Translations under genes and position numbers: made by a program
The notes under the pieces: generated by a model
The model's input: the letters and a program-made list of their open reading frames with translations, nothing else
Told to the model about the DNA's origin: nothing
The model's database searches: none
Shown: one piece after another, positions 1 through 10,143 of the stretch
Numbering within the stretch: position 1 is the first letter of the stretch
Layout: every line of letters begins with the position of its first letter
Assembly: GCF_943193185.1 (NCBI RefSeq)
Contig: NZ_CALPDE010000003.1
Span: forward strand, 1-64,000
DNA length: 64,000 nt
Source: Lactococcus ileimucosae
GTDB taxonomy: Bacteria > Bacillota > Bacilli > Lactobacillales > Streptococcaceae
Direction of reading: 5' to 3'

Positions 1-59
1 AACTCCAAATCAGAAGGAGGAAAACTATTTTAAGAAAACATAGCTCATTTTCTGTCTAA

Positions 60-374
60 TTATTTGACATTAGTCCAATTTTGAATGTTTTGTTTAAGAG
101 ACTCTTCCAATTTTTTCACCTCTTGCTCTTTTTCCAAGAGCATCTTTTCTTTTTCTTCTTTTAGTTTCTGGAGTTCTTCTTCCAATTTTTTCTTTTCAAA
201 AATGACCTTATGCTTCTCACCTTCTGTTTTAAGAAGGGCATCTTTTAAGCTTCTGTTGTTTATCTCTAAATCTTCTCTAAGCTTATTAAATTCTTCAAGA
301 TGTACCATCGTTCTGCCTTCCCTTTGAGTCGAAGTGTTTTCTTCATTGCGACTGTTTCCAAATAAGTTTTTCAT
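60..374 (-). CDS. small charged coiled-coil protein, function unknown
   Basis: About 104 residues. I prefer the internal ATG at 374 because GAGGA lies 7 nt upstream; the in-frame ATG at 416 has no usable ribosome site. The first ~35 residues are polar (MKNLFGNSRNEE...), and residues ~40-95 are almost pure heptad-like E/K/L sequence (KLEEELQKLKEEKEKMLLEK), so a long coiled coil is likely. There is no signal peptide, membrane segment or recognised domain. It stands alone at the window edge, so no operon context can be used. Low-complexity composition makes any homology guess unsafe. Confidence 0.55.
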   Translation of the reverse strand: MKNLFGNSRNEENTSTQREGRTMVHLEEFNKLREDLEINNRSLKDALLKTEGEKHKVIFEKKKLEEELQKLKEEKEKMLLEKEQEVKKLEESLKQNIQNWTNVK

Positions 375-734
375 TTTATCTTCCTCATTGCTTCCGGGCA
401 AATAAGACCCTTCCATCCACTATATAAATTCCATCTCTCACATTGATATTTTGTATAATTATATTATATATCCGTATCATTTGTAATGTAAAGCAATAAT
501 TAAATTGACCACTGTCATCAATATTGAGTTAAAAAATTGACATAAACACTTATATAACGGTGAAATATTTATATAAAAAGATTATTTCAATCTTTTTTAT
601 TATAGTTTTTAAAATATAATAATAAATAATATATAGAAAAATGCCTAAAATACAATATCATAAGCAATAAAATAATCATTTGGATTCATTTTTATCATTG
701 CTTTAGATTACTTTGTTAATAATTTTGTTTCGTC

Positions 735-762
735 TTGACAACATTTTCTAATATAATAAAAT
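735..762 (+). promoter_or_regulatory. promoter of the TetR-type gene
   Basis: TTGACA at 735-740 and TAAAAT at 757-762, spaced 16 bp, about 20 bp before the ribosome site of the downstream regulator. A TATAAT at 752-757 is too close to this -35 box to pair with it. The rest of the 417-788 gap is very AT-rich; I see no gene or clear hairpin in it. Confidence 0.5.
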
Positions 763-788
763 AAAAAGGACATAAGGGAGATTTTGAC

Positions 789-1361
789 ATGGCCAAAAAC
801 ACTAAAGAAATAGTCATCCGAACCTTACTCAATATCGCGGCGGAAGACGGTGTCGTTAATGTCGAAGAAATTACACGCCGTACTGGTATTACCCGAAATA
901 CTATTCGACACAACTTTGGAAATAAAGGCATCGATAGTATTATTGCTTACATCTATACAGAAATTTTTCAAGAGATAAATGAACAGCTTTTTCGTCACGA
1001 CCCTAGTGAAATTCCTGTCGAAATTTTTGCTGATATCCTACTCCCTATCTTATGGAAGCACCGTGATGTGGCACACATTCTTGTAACAAGCAACTTGCTC
1101 TATCGGACAGCTGATGGGGCAACCGATTCTGTTTTTCCTTGGGCCAAAGAACGTTATGATTATCTTGTAAAAGAACATCAGCTAAGCCCTTATTTCTCCT
1201 CTAAGCAGTTGCTTTCCTTTTGGATTTCCTATTTAGATATCCTCTTCACACTGTGGTTTAGCTCACAAATTCCCCTTGAACCCGAAAAATTCAAACCTAT
1301 ATTTATCAAACTCATCAAAACATCAATGTATGATCTCATCTACAAAGGAATCGGGCATTGA
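789..1361 (+). CDS. TetR/AcrR-type transcriptional regulator
   Basis: 190 residues, the usual TetR size. Residues ~8-50 form the DNA-binding domain with the typical 'ITRRTGITRNTIRHNFGNK' helix-turn-helix. The rest should be the helical ligand-binding/dimer domain, which is poorly conserved and names no ligand. Start ATG follows GGGAG at good spacing. It is convergent with the DUF6273/vWA operon, separated only by a palindromic terminator element. It may regulate that operon or itself, but no operator is evident and this is only inference. Confidence 0.8.
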   Translation: MAKNTKEIVIRTLLNIAAEDGVVNVEEITRRTGITRNTIRHNFGNKGIDSIIAYIYTEIFQEINEQLFRHDPSEIPVEIFADILLPILWKHRDVAHILVTSNLLYRTADGATDSVFPWAKERYDYLVKEHQLSPYFSSKQLLSFWISYLDILFTLWFSSQIPLEPEKFKPIFIKLIKTSMYDLIYKGIGH

Positions 1362-1384
1362 CCCTTTTTTCTGTTCAAAAAGAA

Positions 1385-1508
1385 GCTGGGACAAAAGTCC
1401 GAATTTGGATGATATTAACCATAATCGTAAAAGTAAAATCGCTCAACCACGACATTCTTATTTGCCGAAATCGAGCGATTTTTCGTTATTTTGGACTTTT
1501 GTCCCAGC
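1385..1508. repeat. nested inverted-repeat element acting as bidirectional terminator
   Basis: Outer arms GCTGGGACAAAAGTCC (1385-1400) and its perfect complement (1493-1508) enclose inner arms AAAATCGCTC (1435-1444) / GAGCGATTTT (1473-1482). The element fills the space between the stops of two convergent genes, so it can terminate both. A related, more degraded copy lies at 37456-37570 (CTGG.ACAAA...TTTGTCCCAG), suggesting a dispersed intergenic repeat family. Confidence 0.7.
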
Positions 1509-1512
1509 CTCT

Positions 1513-2307
1513 TTATTTGTCTATCTTGAGAATATAGCTTTTCTGCCCATCTGCCTCTTGCTTCTCAATATCCATGTTTGGTGGAAGCGTGAAGGCTGGG
1601 CGGATATGGGCGGGGTAGACTACGCCATTTCCTCCAAATCTCCCCTCTTCAATAGTATCTGCTACTGCAGAAGCCGTTTCAAAAGCAGTACGAAGCCACC
1701 AAGTATAAGCAATGGGGTCATTTTCTAAAAAAGCCAATCTATTAGCATCTCCACCGCCATTTCTCTTAAAATACTGTAAGTTATTCTCATCTTCTAATCG
1801 GAGTCTGTCCTTATTTTTTCCTACATCAATATCCGAGAGCAAAAATATTTTTCTCTTTATCTTATCTATATGCCGACTTTCAAAATTAGGTTCTAAAGCT
1901 TTTATCCCAAGCTCTGTAGAAGGGATATTTTCTTGCACATCTTTAGGAAAACGCTTGATAAAGTCTTTATTCATAAAGGCATCAATCATACTATACCCGT
2001 AATAAAATCTTTTCCAGCCTTCTTGAAAGGGCATGGGGGGATCCAACAAATGCTTTCGAAGCAACAAGACATTGCCTTGATCAATATAATTTTTCGTGAG
2101 CACCAGATAGGGCACTAGCTTCCCATCTTCTTTGATGTGAACGGTATAACCTAAGCGTTTGTCTTTATCATAGGCTATATCTCTTAGGATTTGTGGCTCT
2201 TTAACAGGGAGTAAATACACGAGTTCATCTCTCTTTATGAGGACAATTGAGAGGATAATAGTTAGGAAAAGTGAAGCAATAAGAAAAAATATTTTTTTAC
2301 TGGTCAT
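1513..2307 (-). CDS. DUF6273-like membrane-anchored protein, paralogue A
   Basis: 264 residues. One N-terminal membrane segment (residues ~5-24, FFLIASLFLTIILSIVLI) then an extracellular part. Characteristic segments are 'YLVLTKNYIDQGNVLLLRK' near residue 70, 'TWWLRTAF' near 208 and a C-terminal 'IRPAFTLPP', the signature I associate with DUF6273, a likely C-type-lectin-like fold of unknown ligand. Last gene of the operon, 15 nt after paralogue B, with the same AGAGG ribosome site. It is the most divergent of the tandem trio. Function unknown; a secreted or surface binding role is inference from topology and neighbours. Confidence 0.7.
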   Translation of the reverse strand: MTSKKIFFLIASLFLTIILSIVLIKRDELVYLLPVKEPQILRDIAYDKDKRLGYTVHIKEDGKLVPYLVLTKNYIDQGNVLLLRKHLLDPPMPFQEGWKRFYYGYSMIDAFMNKDFIKRFPKDVQENIPSTELGIKALEPNFESRHIDKIKRKIFLLSDIDVGKNKDRLRLEDENNLQYFKRNGGGDANRLAFLENDPIAYTWWLRTAFETASAVADTIEEGRFGGNGVVYPAHIRPAFTLPPNMDIEKQEADGQKSYILKIDK

Positions 2308-2322
2308 TTGGCTTTACCTCTC

Positions 2323-3120
2323 TTACTTATCTATCTTAAGCACATATTCCTTATGCCCATTGATTTCTTTCTCTTCCACCTCTGTTTCAGGCGGAAGTGT
2401 GAAGGCTGGGCGAATATAAGAAATGTAGGCAACACCATTTCCTCCAAACATCCCTTCGTAGTCAACTACCTTAGCTACTGCAGAATCCGTCGCAAAGGCA
2501 GTACGGAGCCACCAGCTATAAGGAGTTGAATCCCCTTCTAAATACGCTAATCTGTCCTCTTTCACTCCCCCTTTTCGATTAAAATACAGTAGATTACGAT
2601 CATCTTCAAAACGAACTCTACCCTTGTAATTTCCTACATCAATGTCCGAAAGCAAGAAAAGGTTCCGCTTTATTTTTTCTATATGCCCCCTTCCAGCATG
2701 TTCTGCCGAAGGTTTTATCCCCAGCTCTGTGAGAGGAATATTTTCTTGTATACCTTTAGACAAACGCTTGATAAAGTCCTTGTGCATAAAAGCATCGGGT
2801 ATGCTATGTCCGTAGTAGGCTTCTTCCCAACCATCCCGAAAAGACATGGGCGGATCTACAAGATATTTTCGAAGCAACAAGACGTTACCTTGATTAATAT
2901 AATTTTTCGCGAGAACCAGATAAGGTACTAATTCCCCATCTTCCTTGATATGGACAGTATAGCCCAAACGTTTATCTTTATCATAGGCTAAATCTCTTAG
3001 AGTTTGCGGTTCTTTTACAGGAAGTAAATACACGAGTTCCTCTCTCTTTATGAGGACAATTGAGAGGACAAGACTTAAGAGCAGTGAAGCAATAAGAAAA
3101 AATATTTTTTTACTGGTCAT
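2323..3120 (-). CDS. DUF6273-like membrane-anchored protein, paralogue B
   Basis: 265 residues, same plan as paralogue A: N-terminal membrane anchor, 'YLVLAKNYINQGNVLLLRK', 'YSWWLRTAFATDSA', 'GGNGVAYISYIRPAFTLPPE'. Long blocks (end of the gene, and the middle around 2690-2810) are nearly identical at DNA level to paralogue C, while intervening blocks differ. This patchy pattern points to gene conversion between the tandem copies. Fifteen-nt gaps on both sides and an identical ribosome-site context indicate one transcript. No catalytic motif is visible. Confidence 0.7.
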   Translation of the reverse strand: MTSKKIFFLIASLLLSLVLSIVLIKREELVYLLPVKEPQTLRDLAYDKDKRLGYTVHIKEDGELVPYLVLAKNYINQGNVLLLRKYLVDPPMSFRDGWEEAYYGHSIPDAFMHKDFIKRLSKGIQENIPLTELGIKPSAEHAGRGHIEKIKRNLFLLSDIDVGNYKGRVRFEDDRNLLYFNRKGGVKEDRLAYLEGDSTPYSWWLRTAFATDSAVAKVVDYEGMFGGNGVAYISYIRPAFTLPPETEVEEKEINGHKEYVLKIDK

Positions 3121-3135
3121 TTGACTTTACCTCTC

Positions 3136-3933
3136 TTACTTATCTATCTTAAGCACATATTCCTTATGCCCATTGATTACTTTCTCTTCCACCTCTATTT
3201 CAGGCGGAAGTGTGAAGGCTGGGCGAATATAAGAAATGTAGGCAACACCATTTCCTCCAAACATCCCTTCATAGTCAACTACCTTAGCTACTGCAGAATC
3301 CGTCGCAAAGGCAGTACGGAGCCACCAGCTATAAGGAGTTGAATCCCCTTCTGAATAAGCTAACCTGTCTTCTTTTACTCCACCTTTTCGCTTAAAATAC
3401 AGTAAATTACGATCATCTCCCATGCGATGTTTGCCTCTACTATTTCCAATATCAACGTCTGAAAGCAAGAAAAATTTCCGCTTTATTTTTTCTATATGCC
3501 CCCTTCCAGCATGTTCTGCCGAAGGTTTTATCCCCAGCTCTGTGAGAGGAATATTTTCTTGTATACCTTTAGACAAACGCTTGATAAAGTCCTTGTGCAT
3601 AAAGGCATCCGGTATGCTATGTCCATAATAGGCTTCCTCCCAACCATCCCGAAAAGACATGGGTGGATTCAACAGATGTTTTCGAAGCAGTAAGACATTG
3701 CCTTGTCCGATATAATTTTTTGTGAGCACCAGATAGGGCACTAGCTTCTCATTTTCCTTAATATGAACGGTATAACCCAAACGCTTATCCTTGTCATAGG
3801 CTATATCTCTTAGGATTTGGGGTTCTTTTGCAGGAAGTAAATACACGAGTTCCTCTCTCTTTATGAGGACAATTGAGAGAACAATAGTTAGGAAAAGTGA
3901 AGCAATAAGTAAAAATAATTTTTTATTGGTCAT
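3136..3933 (-). CDS. DUF6273-like membrane-anchored protein, paralogue C
   Basis: 265 residues with N-terminal anchor (FLLIASLFLTIVLSIVLI), 'YLVLTKNYIGQGNVLLLRK', 'YSWWLRTAFATDSA' and 'YIRPAFTLPPE'. Its first codons overlap the end of the lipase-domain ORF (3923-3933), so the two are translationally coupled. It shares most of its C-terminal half with paralogue B but resembles A and D near the anchor. Function unknown; the coupling to the vWA-lipase protein is the best clue that the DUF6273-like proteins work with it. Confidence 0.7.
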   Translation of the reverse strand: MTNKKLFLLIASLFLTIVLSIVLIKREELVYLLPAKEPQILRDIAYDKDKRLGYTVHIKENEKLVPYLVLTKNYIGQGNVLLLRKHLLNPPMSFRDGWEEAYYGHSIPDAFMHKDFIKRLSKGIQENIPLTELGIKPSAEHAGRGHIEKIKRKFFLLSDVDIGNSRGKHRMGDDRNLLYFKRKGGVKEDRLAYSEGDSTPYSWWLRTAFATDSAVAKVVDYEGMFGGNGVAYISYIRPAFTLPPEIEVEEKVINGHKEYVLKIDK

Positions 3934-5776
3934 GTGACTTTACCTCTTTAAACTTCGCAACAAGTTCCTCCTCAGCTTTTACTTGGTGCTGGTAAGTGTT
4001 TTCCGAAGATAAAAGCACATCTCCTTTGTACCAACCCACAAACTCTGCATTTTCTCGTGGAATAGCATATAAGGGCGAATAGTTTGCAAAGCGAGTCATT
4101 CCACCTCCTAGGACAAAACCTAGGTTTTCGTTTTCCACTCTAATATTTGTCGCATAATATTTTGATGACTCTTCTTTAACGCTCGTTTCTGAGCTTAGCT
4201 GTTCTCCCTCCTTGACGAGTTCTGTAGCTTTATTTTCTGATTCCTTATAAAGATTTATCTCAATTTTTTCACCCGCTCCTATCTCTACATCCTCAAACTC
4301 TTCTGTAAGTATCACACTTCCGTCCGTGTTGTCAATGGTCTGTATAGTATAATCCACCTTGGTCGCCTCGCTGGCTTGGACAAGGACTGTCGTGTCTTCT
4401 GCTGCTGAAGTGGAAAGTTCCATAACTTCATCAGAAGAATGCTCCTCCATTTCTCCTGTTTCACGTTTTACCTTGATATCTACATCTCCTGCTATTAAGA
4501 TGCGTTTTGAAGTTTTACTTGGCTCAGGAGTCTCAATCTTTTCCTTCTGATAATTTTCATCCTGCGCCCTCAGCCATGCGAGACAAAGGTCAGGATGATG
4601 GGCTTGGGCGACTGGGTCTAAGTTTGATACAAGAGTCACTGAAAGATTGGGGTGTTTAATCATAAATTTGAACACAAGCTCTCGAAAAGTCTCTGCTAAA
4701 GACTCAATTCGTACCTCTGAATGATTGACCAACCCCATGTTTCTCAACCAGTCAATAGCAAAATTTTTCACTTTCGTTGCATCACTTCCTAACATCATAG
4801 AGGTGACAAGATTTTTAAATAAACTTCTTGTAAGTTTTTCCCTATCTTCAACCCGTGTCGTGAAATAAAGTTCAGCCAGTATCCTTATGTCTTCTTGATA
4901 TGCGTTAACATACTTATTTCTATGCTTTATCCGCTCGACCGCAAAGCTTCTGATGATATCATCTAGAGATTCGTTCATTTCCTTCCCCTTTGGGTCATCC
5001 ACAATCAAGCCGTCAAAAATATCCAGCATACTAATCTTTTTAGCCCGAAATTCTTCAAGACTATACTTTAAATTAGATTCTAACTTTTTCAACTCCCCTT
5101 CCATTCGCTTTTTGGCAGCTTCATATACTTCTTTGGGAAGTATAGTCTTATCAGGTAAAAATGAATCTTGCCCATAACGCGTAAACTCAAACGGATAAAC
5201 TTCCGGTCCCACTTTAGTCACCACATCATTGACATTAATAACATTGACAATATTGTCATGTCGCTTATCGTCATTCCCTGTTCTCTTCAAAGTCCCCGCA
5301 GGTGCTTCAAAACAGAAAGCATACATATCTTCTGCTTTGAGTTCGCCACTGGCTAGCTTACGCCCCTTATTCAAAGCGCCAGCAGTCAGATTGGTCACTG
5401 CAGCCGCACGGCTATAGCCGTTAATCCAGAGCTTTATCTTGCCTGTCACCTTGTTTTCTTTCAAGTATTGGTCTAAGAAGGTCAGTACTTTTTCGCTGGC
5501 TTCTCTAAAACCTTGATGCTCGCCTAACCGTCCTAAAGTCAGGTTACTGGCCCACTCTGCTTCGTAACCCCCGCCTCGGATAGCTAGAGCTATCAAGGTG
5601 TAGTCTTCTTCTTTGACGGTCAGTTTTTTCTGGGCAATAACCGCCCCAATCGAGTCTTTCGAGGGTCTTTCTTGAAAATGCTGGTTAGCCTTGAATTTTT
5701 CAAAACCGATTTCTTCCAGTAGCTGCTTCGCATTTCTATTTTTTAAAAGATAGTTTTTTCTTGAATGCTGGACCAA
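3923..5776 (-). pseudogene. 3' part of a secreted vWA-lipase protein (lipase domain onward), out of frame with 5' part
   Basis: 617 codons starting at an internal TTG. It opens inside an alpha/beta-hydrolase (class-3-lipase-like) domain: 'YTLIALAIRGGGYEAEWASN', nucleophile elbow 'GYSRAAAV' (G-x-S-x-[GA] type) and the following helices. A helical stretch, a Glu/Ser-rich linker and a C-terminal InlB-type repeat ('AEFVGWYKGDVLL...VAKF') follow. The start of the lipase domain ('YDPRLATMSLNLELAAWSS') is encoded in the preceding ORF in another frame, so this is one gene interrupted near 5755-5765. GGAG 8 nt before the TTG could allow reinitiation, and a slip on the A6 run would fuse the two. The frameshift could be inactivating, phase-variable or programmed. 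Confidence 0.6.
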
Positions 5777-6717
5777 GCAGCCAGCTCCAGATTGAGGGAC
5801 ATGGTCGCTAGCCGTGGGTCATAAGGGCGATTTTCCTCCTTACGATAAGCATAGGCACTCTGCTCAAAATAAGAATCACTGTAGTGGTAGACGGCTTGAG
5901 AATCCTTGCCATCTTTTCCTGCAGGTGCGGAACCATAGTTAAAAGTCCCTGATTGGAAATCCTTTCCCGCCTCCTTACTTTTAAAAACAAAATCCATATC
6001 TTGTACATCTTTAAAATCAAAGGCTCCATCTGTTTGAATATTTTGGAAAAAGGTTCGAGCAAACGCTTTGGTCGAGTCCACAATCTTATCCATAAATACA
6101 AAAGTCCGAAAGCTTACCTGCTGTTCTGCTTTCATCTTTTGCGCCAGATTATTCGCCGCATTGGCAAACTGATAGCTGTAGATGTCTTTGCTTCCATACT
6201 TTCCTGTATTTACTTTTTCCCCTGCGGTTGGTGTCCGGTCACTGATGATGAAGATATTTTTTTGCCCAGCATCCTTAACTTCTTGCAAGAGCTGCTCTGC
6301 ACATTTCAAACCACTGTATAAGTTGGTCTTCCCTCGCGTTTCTATCTTTTCCAAAGCGGACAGCAGTTGTTTCTCATCAGGAGTAGAAGCTTGAAGCAGG
6401 GTTGCTTCGTCTCCAAAACTCACAAGTGCAATTTGATGCTCTTGCTTGGACGCACCCGACTCTTTTACAAACTTACCAACCATATCTTTGGTTTGCTTGA
6501 TGCTTCTTCCACCCATACTTCTGGAGCTGTCCATCAGAAAAATACTGTACTGTTTTCTTTTACTGTCATCAGGAGCTCCAAAGCTTATCTTTTGTCTTTG
6601 AACTTCTGACAAACTGATACTTAAATCCAAATCTTTCACTGCTGTAGCAGATACACGTGTACCAAAAAATATGGGTTGACACAGCACAAATAACAATAAA
6701 CATAATTTTTTAAACAT
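5743..6717 (-). pseudogene. 5' part of the secreted vWA-lipase protein (signal peptide + vWA domain)
   Basis: 324 residues. Signal peptide at residues ~1-25 (FKKLCLLLFVLCQPIFFGTRVSA). A von Willebrand A domain follows with MIDAS 'DSSRSMGG' near residue 63 and 'ISDRTPTAG' further on. After 'YHYSDSYFEQSAYAY' it enters the conserved start of the lipase domain ('YDPRLATMSLNLELAAWSS') and then stops after a short out-of-frame tail (IQEKTIF). This shows truncation by a -1 type shift at a six-A run. Twelve nt separate it from paralogue D upstream. The product would be an exported Mg-binding adhesion/assembly-type domain, lacking the enzyme part unless the shift is bypassed. Confidence 0.65.
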
Positions 6718-6728
6718 CTTCTTCTCCT

Positions 6729-7532
6729 TTATTTATCTGTCTTAAGCACGTATATTATCTGCTCGTCGCTCTCTTTTTCCTCTACCTCTGTTTCTGGTGG
6801 AAGCGTGAAAGCTGGACGGACATGTGCAGGATAGGGGACGCCTCCACCTCCAAAATTCCCTTCATAGCTAACTACTTTAGCTACTGCAGAAGCCGTCGCA
6901 AAAGCAGTACGGAGCCACCAGCTATAAGGGGTAGAATCCCCATCTAAATAAGCTAACCTGTCCTCTTTTACTCCACCTTTTCGCTTAAAATACAATAAGT
7001 TACGGTCATCTTCAAAACGCACTCTACCCTTGTAATTTCCTACATCAATATCCGAAAGCAAGAAAAGTTTCCGCTTTATTTTTTCTATATGCCCCATTCC
7101 TGCATTTTTTGCCGAGGGTTTTATTCCCAGCTCTGTGAGGGGGATATTTTTCTGCACATCTTTAGACAAACGCTTGATAAAGTCTTTGTGCATAAAGTCA
7201 TCCGGTATGCTGTGTCCATAGTAGGCTTCTTTCCACCCCTCCCGAAAAGACATGGGCGGCTCTACGAGATGCTTTCGAAGCAACAAGACATTCCCTTGAT
7301 CAATATAATTTTTCGTGAGCACTAGATAGGGCACTAACTTGTCATTTTCTTTAATATGAATGGTGTAGCCCAAGCGCTTGTCTTTGTCATAGGCTAGGTC
7401 TCTTAATACTTGTGGCTCTTTTGCGGGAAAGAGGTAAATAAACTCCTCTCTTTTCACAACTATAAACACAGCAATAAGTAGTTGGACAATACTCAAGGTC
7501 ACAAACAGCACCAGTCTTTTTTTACTTTTCAA
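6729..7532 (-). CDS. DUF6273-like membrane-anchored protein, paralogue D (first gene of operon)
   Basis: 267 residues, TTG start with AAGGAG 8 nt upstream. The anchor differs from A-C (LVLFVTLSIVQLLIAVFIVV), but the ectodomain is clearly homologous: 'YLVLTKNYIDQGNVLLLRK', 'YSWWLRTAFATASA', 'GGGGVPYPAHVRPAFTLPPE'. It sits upstream of the vWA ORF, so the vWA-lipase gene is sandwiched between DUF6273-like genes. No convincing -35/-10 pair was found in the ~80 bp between it and the purA terminator, though that is where the operon promoter should lie. Confidence 0.7.
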   Translation of the reverse strand: MKSKKRLVLFVTLSIVQLLIAVFIVVKREEFIYLFPAKEPQVLRDLAYDKDKRLGYTIHIKENDKLVPYLVLTKNYIDQGNVLLLRKHLVEPPMSFREGWKEAYYGHSIPDDFMHKDFIKRLSKDVQKNIPLTELGIKPSAKNAGMGHIEKIKRKLFLLSDIDVGNYKGRVRFEDDRNLLYFKRKGGVKEDRLAYLDGDSTPYSWWLRTAFATASAVAKVVSYEGNFGGGGVPYPAHVRPAFTLPPETEVEEKESDEQIIYVLKTDK

Positions 7533-7610
7533 TAGCCTCTCTCCTTAAAAACATGATAATTTTTTCACTAACTAATACGATAAAAAAGATGTATTCTCAC
7601 CAAAAAAGAC

Positions 7611-7649
7611 AAAAAAGCAAGCAACCAAATCAATGGTTGCTTGCTTTTT
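7611..7649. terminator. terminator downstream of purA
   Basis: AAAAAAGCAAGCAACC (7611-7626) pairs with GGTTGCTTGCTTTTT (7635-7649), an 8-nt loop and T-run on the minus strand just after the purA stop. Confidence 0.85.
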
Positions 7650-7661
7650 AGATTTATTTAA

Positions 7662-8984
<1,323 letters not shown>

Positions 8985-9050
8985 CTATATCTCTCTTGTG
9001 AGGATACAGCTGGCATTTTGATATTGAAAAGCTCCTATCGCACTATTCCC

Positions 9051-9126
9051 ATTATAGCAAAAATTATTTTTGAAAATCTAGAGTAAACAAATGTCTTTTA
9101 TAAAAAATCGTTTTTCGTTCGGAAAT
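9051..9126 (-). promoter_or_regulatory. purA promoter with PurBox
   Basis: On the minus strand an extended -10 TGCTATAAT (hexamer 9056-9051) lacks a good -35. A PurBox-like ATTTCCGAACGAA occupies 9126-9114, matching the lactococcal consensus core CCGAAC. Its centre lies about 76 bp upstream of the predicted transcript start (~9044), the position I recall for PurR-activated promoters in L. lactis. The 8952-9258 gap holds this and the hslO promoter only. Confidence 0.7.
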
Positions 9127-9258
9127 ATCAAACTTTATTTCAATTTCCCCTAAAAACATTGGCTTTTTGACCTCCTTTACGCTTTATGTAAAACAGCACT
9201 CTAGAAATGAAGCCATAACACTCACTGTCCTTAAAAATATGGTAAAATAAAAAGAGTT

Positions 9259-10143
9259 ATGGCTGATAAAATATTAAAATCCATTTCAAAAAATGGTCAC
9301 TTTCGTGCTTTTGCTCTTGATTCAACATTGACGGTCCGTGAAGCGCAAGAGCGGCATCAAACAATGCCTTCCTCTACCGTTGCGCTTGGTCGTACCTTGA
9401 TTGCTGCTCAAATTTTAGGCGCCAATGAAAAAGGGGACAGTAAAATTACGGTCAAAATCTTGGGTGATGGTGCTATGGGTGCAATTATTGCTGTCGCTGA
9501 TGCTAACGGAAACGTTAAAGGCTATGTTCAAAACAAAGATCTCGACTACAAAAAAGCTTCAACCGGCGAAGTACTCGTTGCTCCTTTCGTTGGGAATGGC
9601 TTCTTTGTGGTCATTAAAGATATGGGACTTCGTCAACCTTACACAGGGCAAACAGATCTGATTACTGGGGAAATTGGGGAAGATTTGGCTTGGTACTTCC
9701 TCTCAAGTGAGCAGACTCCTTCTTCTGTTGGTTTAAATGTCCTGCTGAACGAGGGAGAAGACAGTGTCAAAATTGCTGGTGGCTTTATGCTACAGGCTCT
9801 GCCGGATGCAACTGATGATGAAATTACCTTGATAGAAAAAAATATCAAAGCAATGCCAAGTATTTCAGAAATACTCTTAAATGAAAATCCTCTTGAATCA
9901 ATGCTCGCCGCAGTTTACGGAGAAATGGACTATACTATTCTTGCTGAATCTTCTTTAGCTTTTAGATGTGACTGTTCAAAAGAACGCTTTGCTAAAGGAT
10001 TGCAAGGTCTTGGCAGCAAAGCGATTACCGAGATGATTGAAGAAGATCATAGTGCTGAAATTGTCTGCCAGTTTTGTAATCGTAAATATGAATTTACAGA
10101 AAAAGAACTTAATGATTTAATCTTAGGAGCTGTTCAAAAATGA
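9259..10143 (+). CDS. hslO: redox-regulated chaperone Hsp33
   Basis: 294 residues. Holdase chaperone activated by oxidative unfolding. The C-terminal zinc switch is present: 'CDC' near residue 237 and 'CQFC' about 33 residues later, giving the CXC...CXXC set. The extended -10 box TGGTAAAAT (hexamer 9243-9248) ends 10 nt before the ATG, so the mRNA leader would be only a few nt; the only ribosome-site-like bases (AAAGAG) are barely transcribed. The stop overlaps the ATG of the ClC gene (ATGA), indicating a two-gene operon. Confidence 0.95.
   Translation: MADKILKSISKNGHFRAFALDSTLTVREAQERHQTMPSSTVALGRTLIAAQILGANEKGDSKITVKILGDGAMGAIIAVADANGNVKGYVQNKDLDYKKASTGEVLVAPFVGNGFFVVIKDMGLRQPYTGQTDLITGEIGEDLAWYFLSSEQTPSSVGLNVLLNEGEDSVKIAGGFMLQALPDATDDEITLIEKNIKAMPSISEILLNENPLESMLAAVYGEMDYTILAESSLAFRCDCSKERFAKGLQGLGSKAITEMIEEDHSAEIVCQFCNRKYEFTEKELNDLILGAVQK

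Noticed and set aside
1-30. GAAGGAGG ribosome-site-like sequence near the window start
   Set aside because: Followed by ATT and a stop ten codons later; no ATG/GTG/TTG at suitable distance.
4359-6609. Several plus-strand ORFs of 60-120 codons opposite the vWA-lipase gene
   Set aside because: All are antisense shadows of the minus-strand coding region with no ribosome sites.
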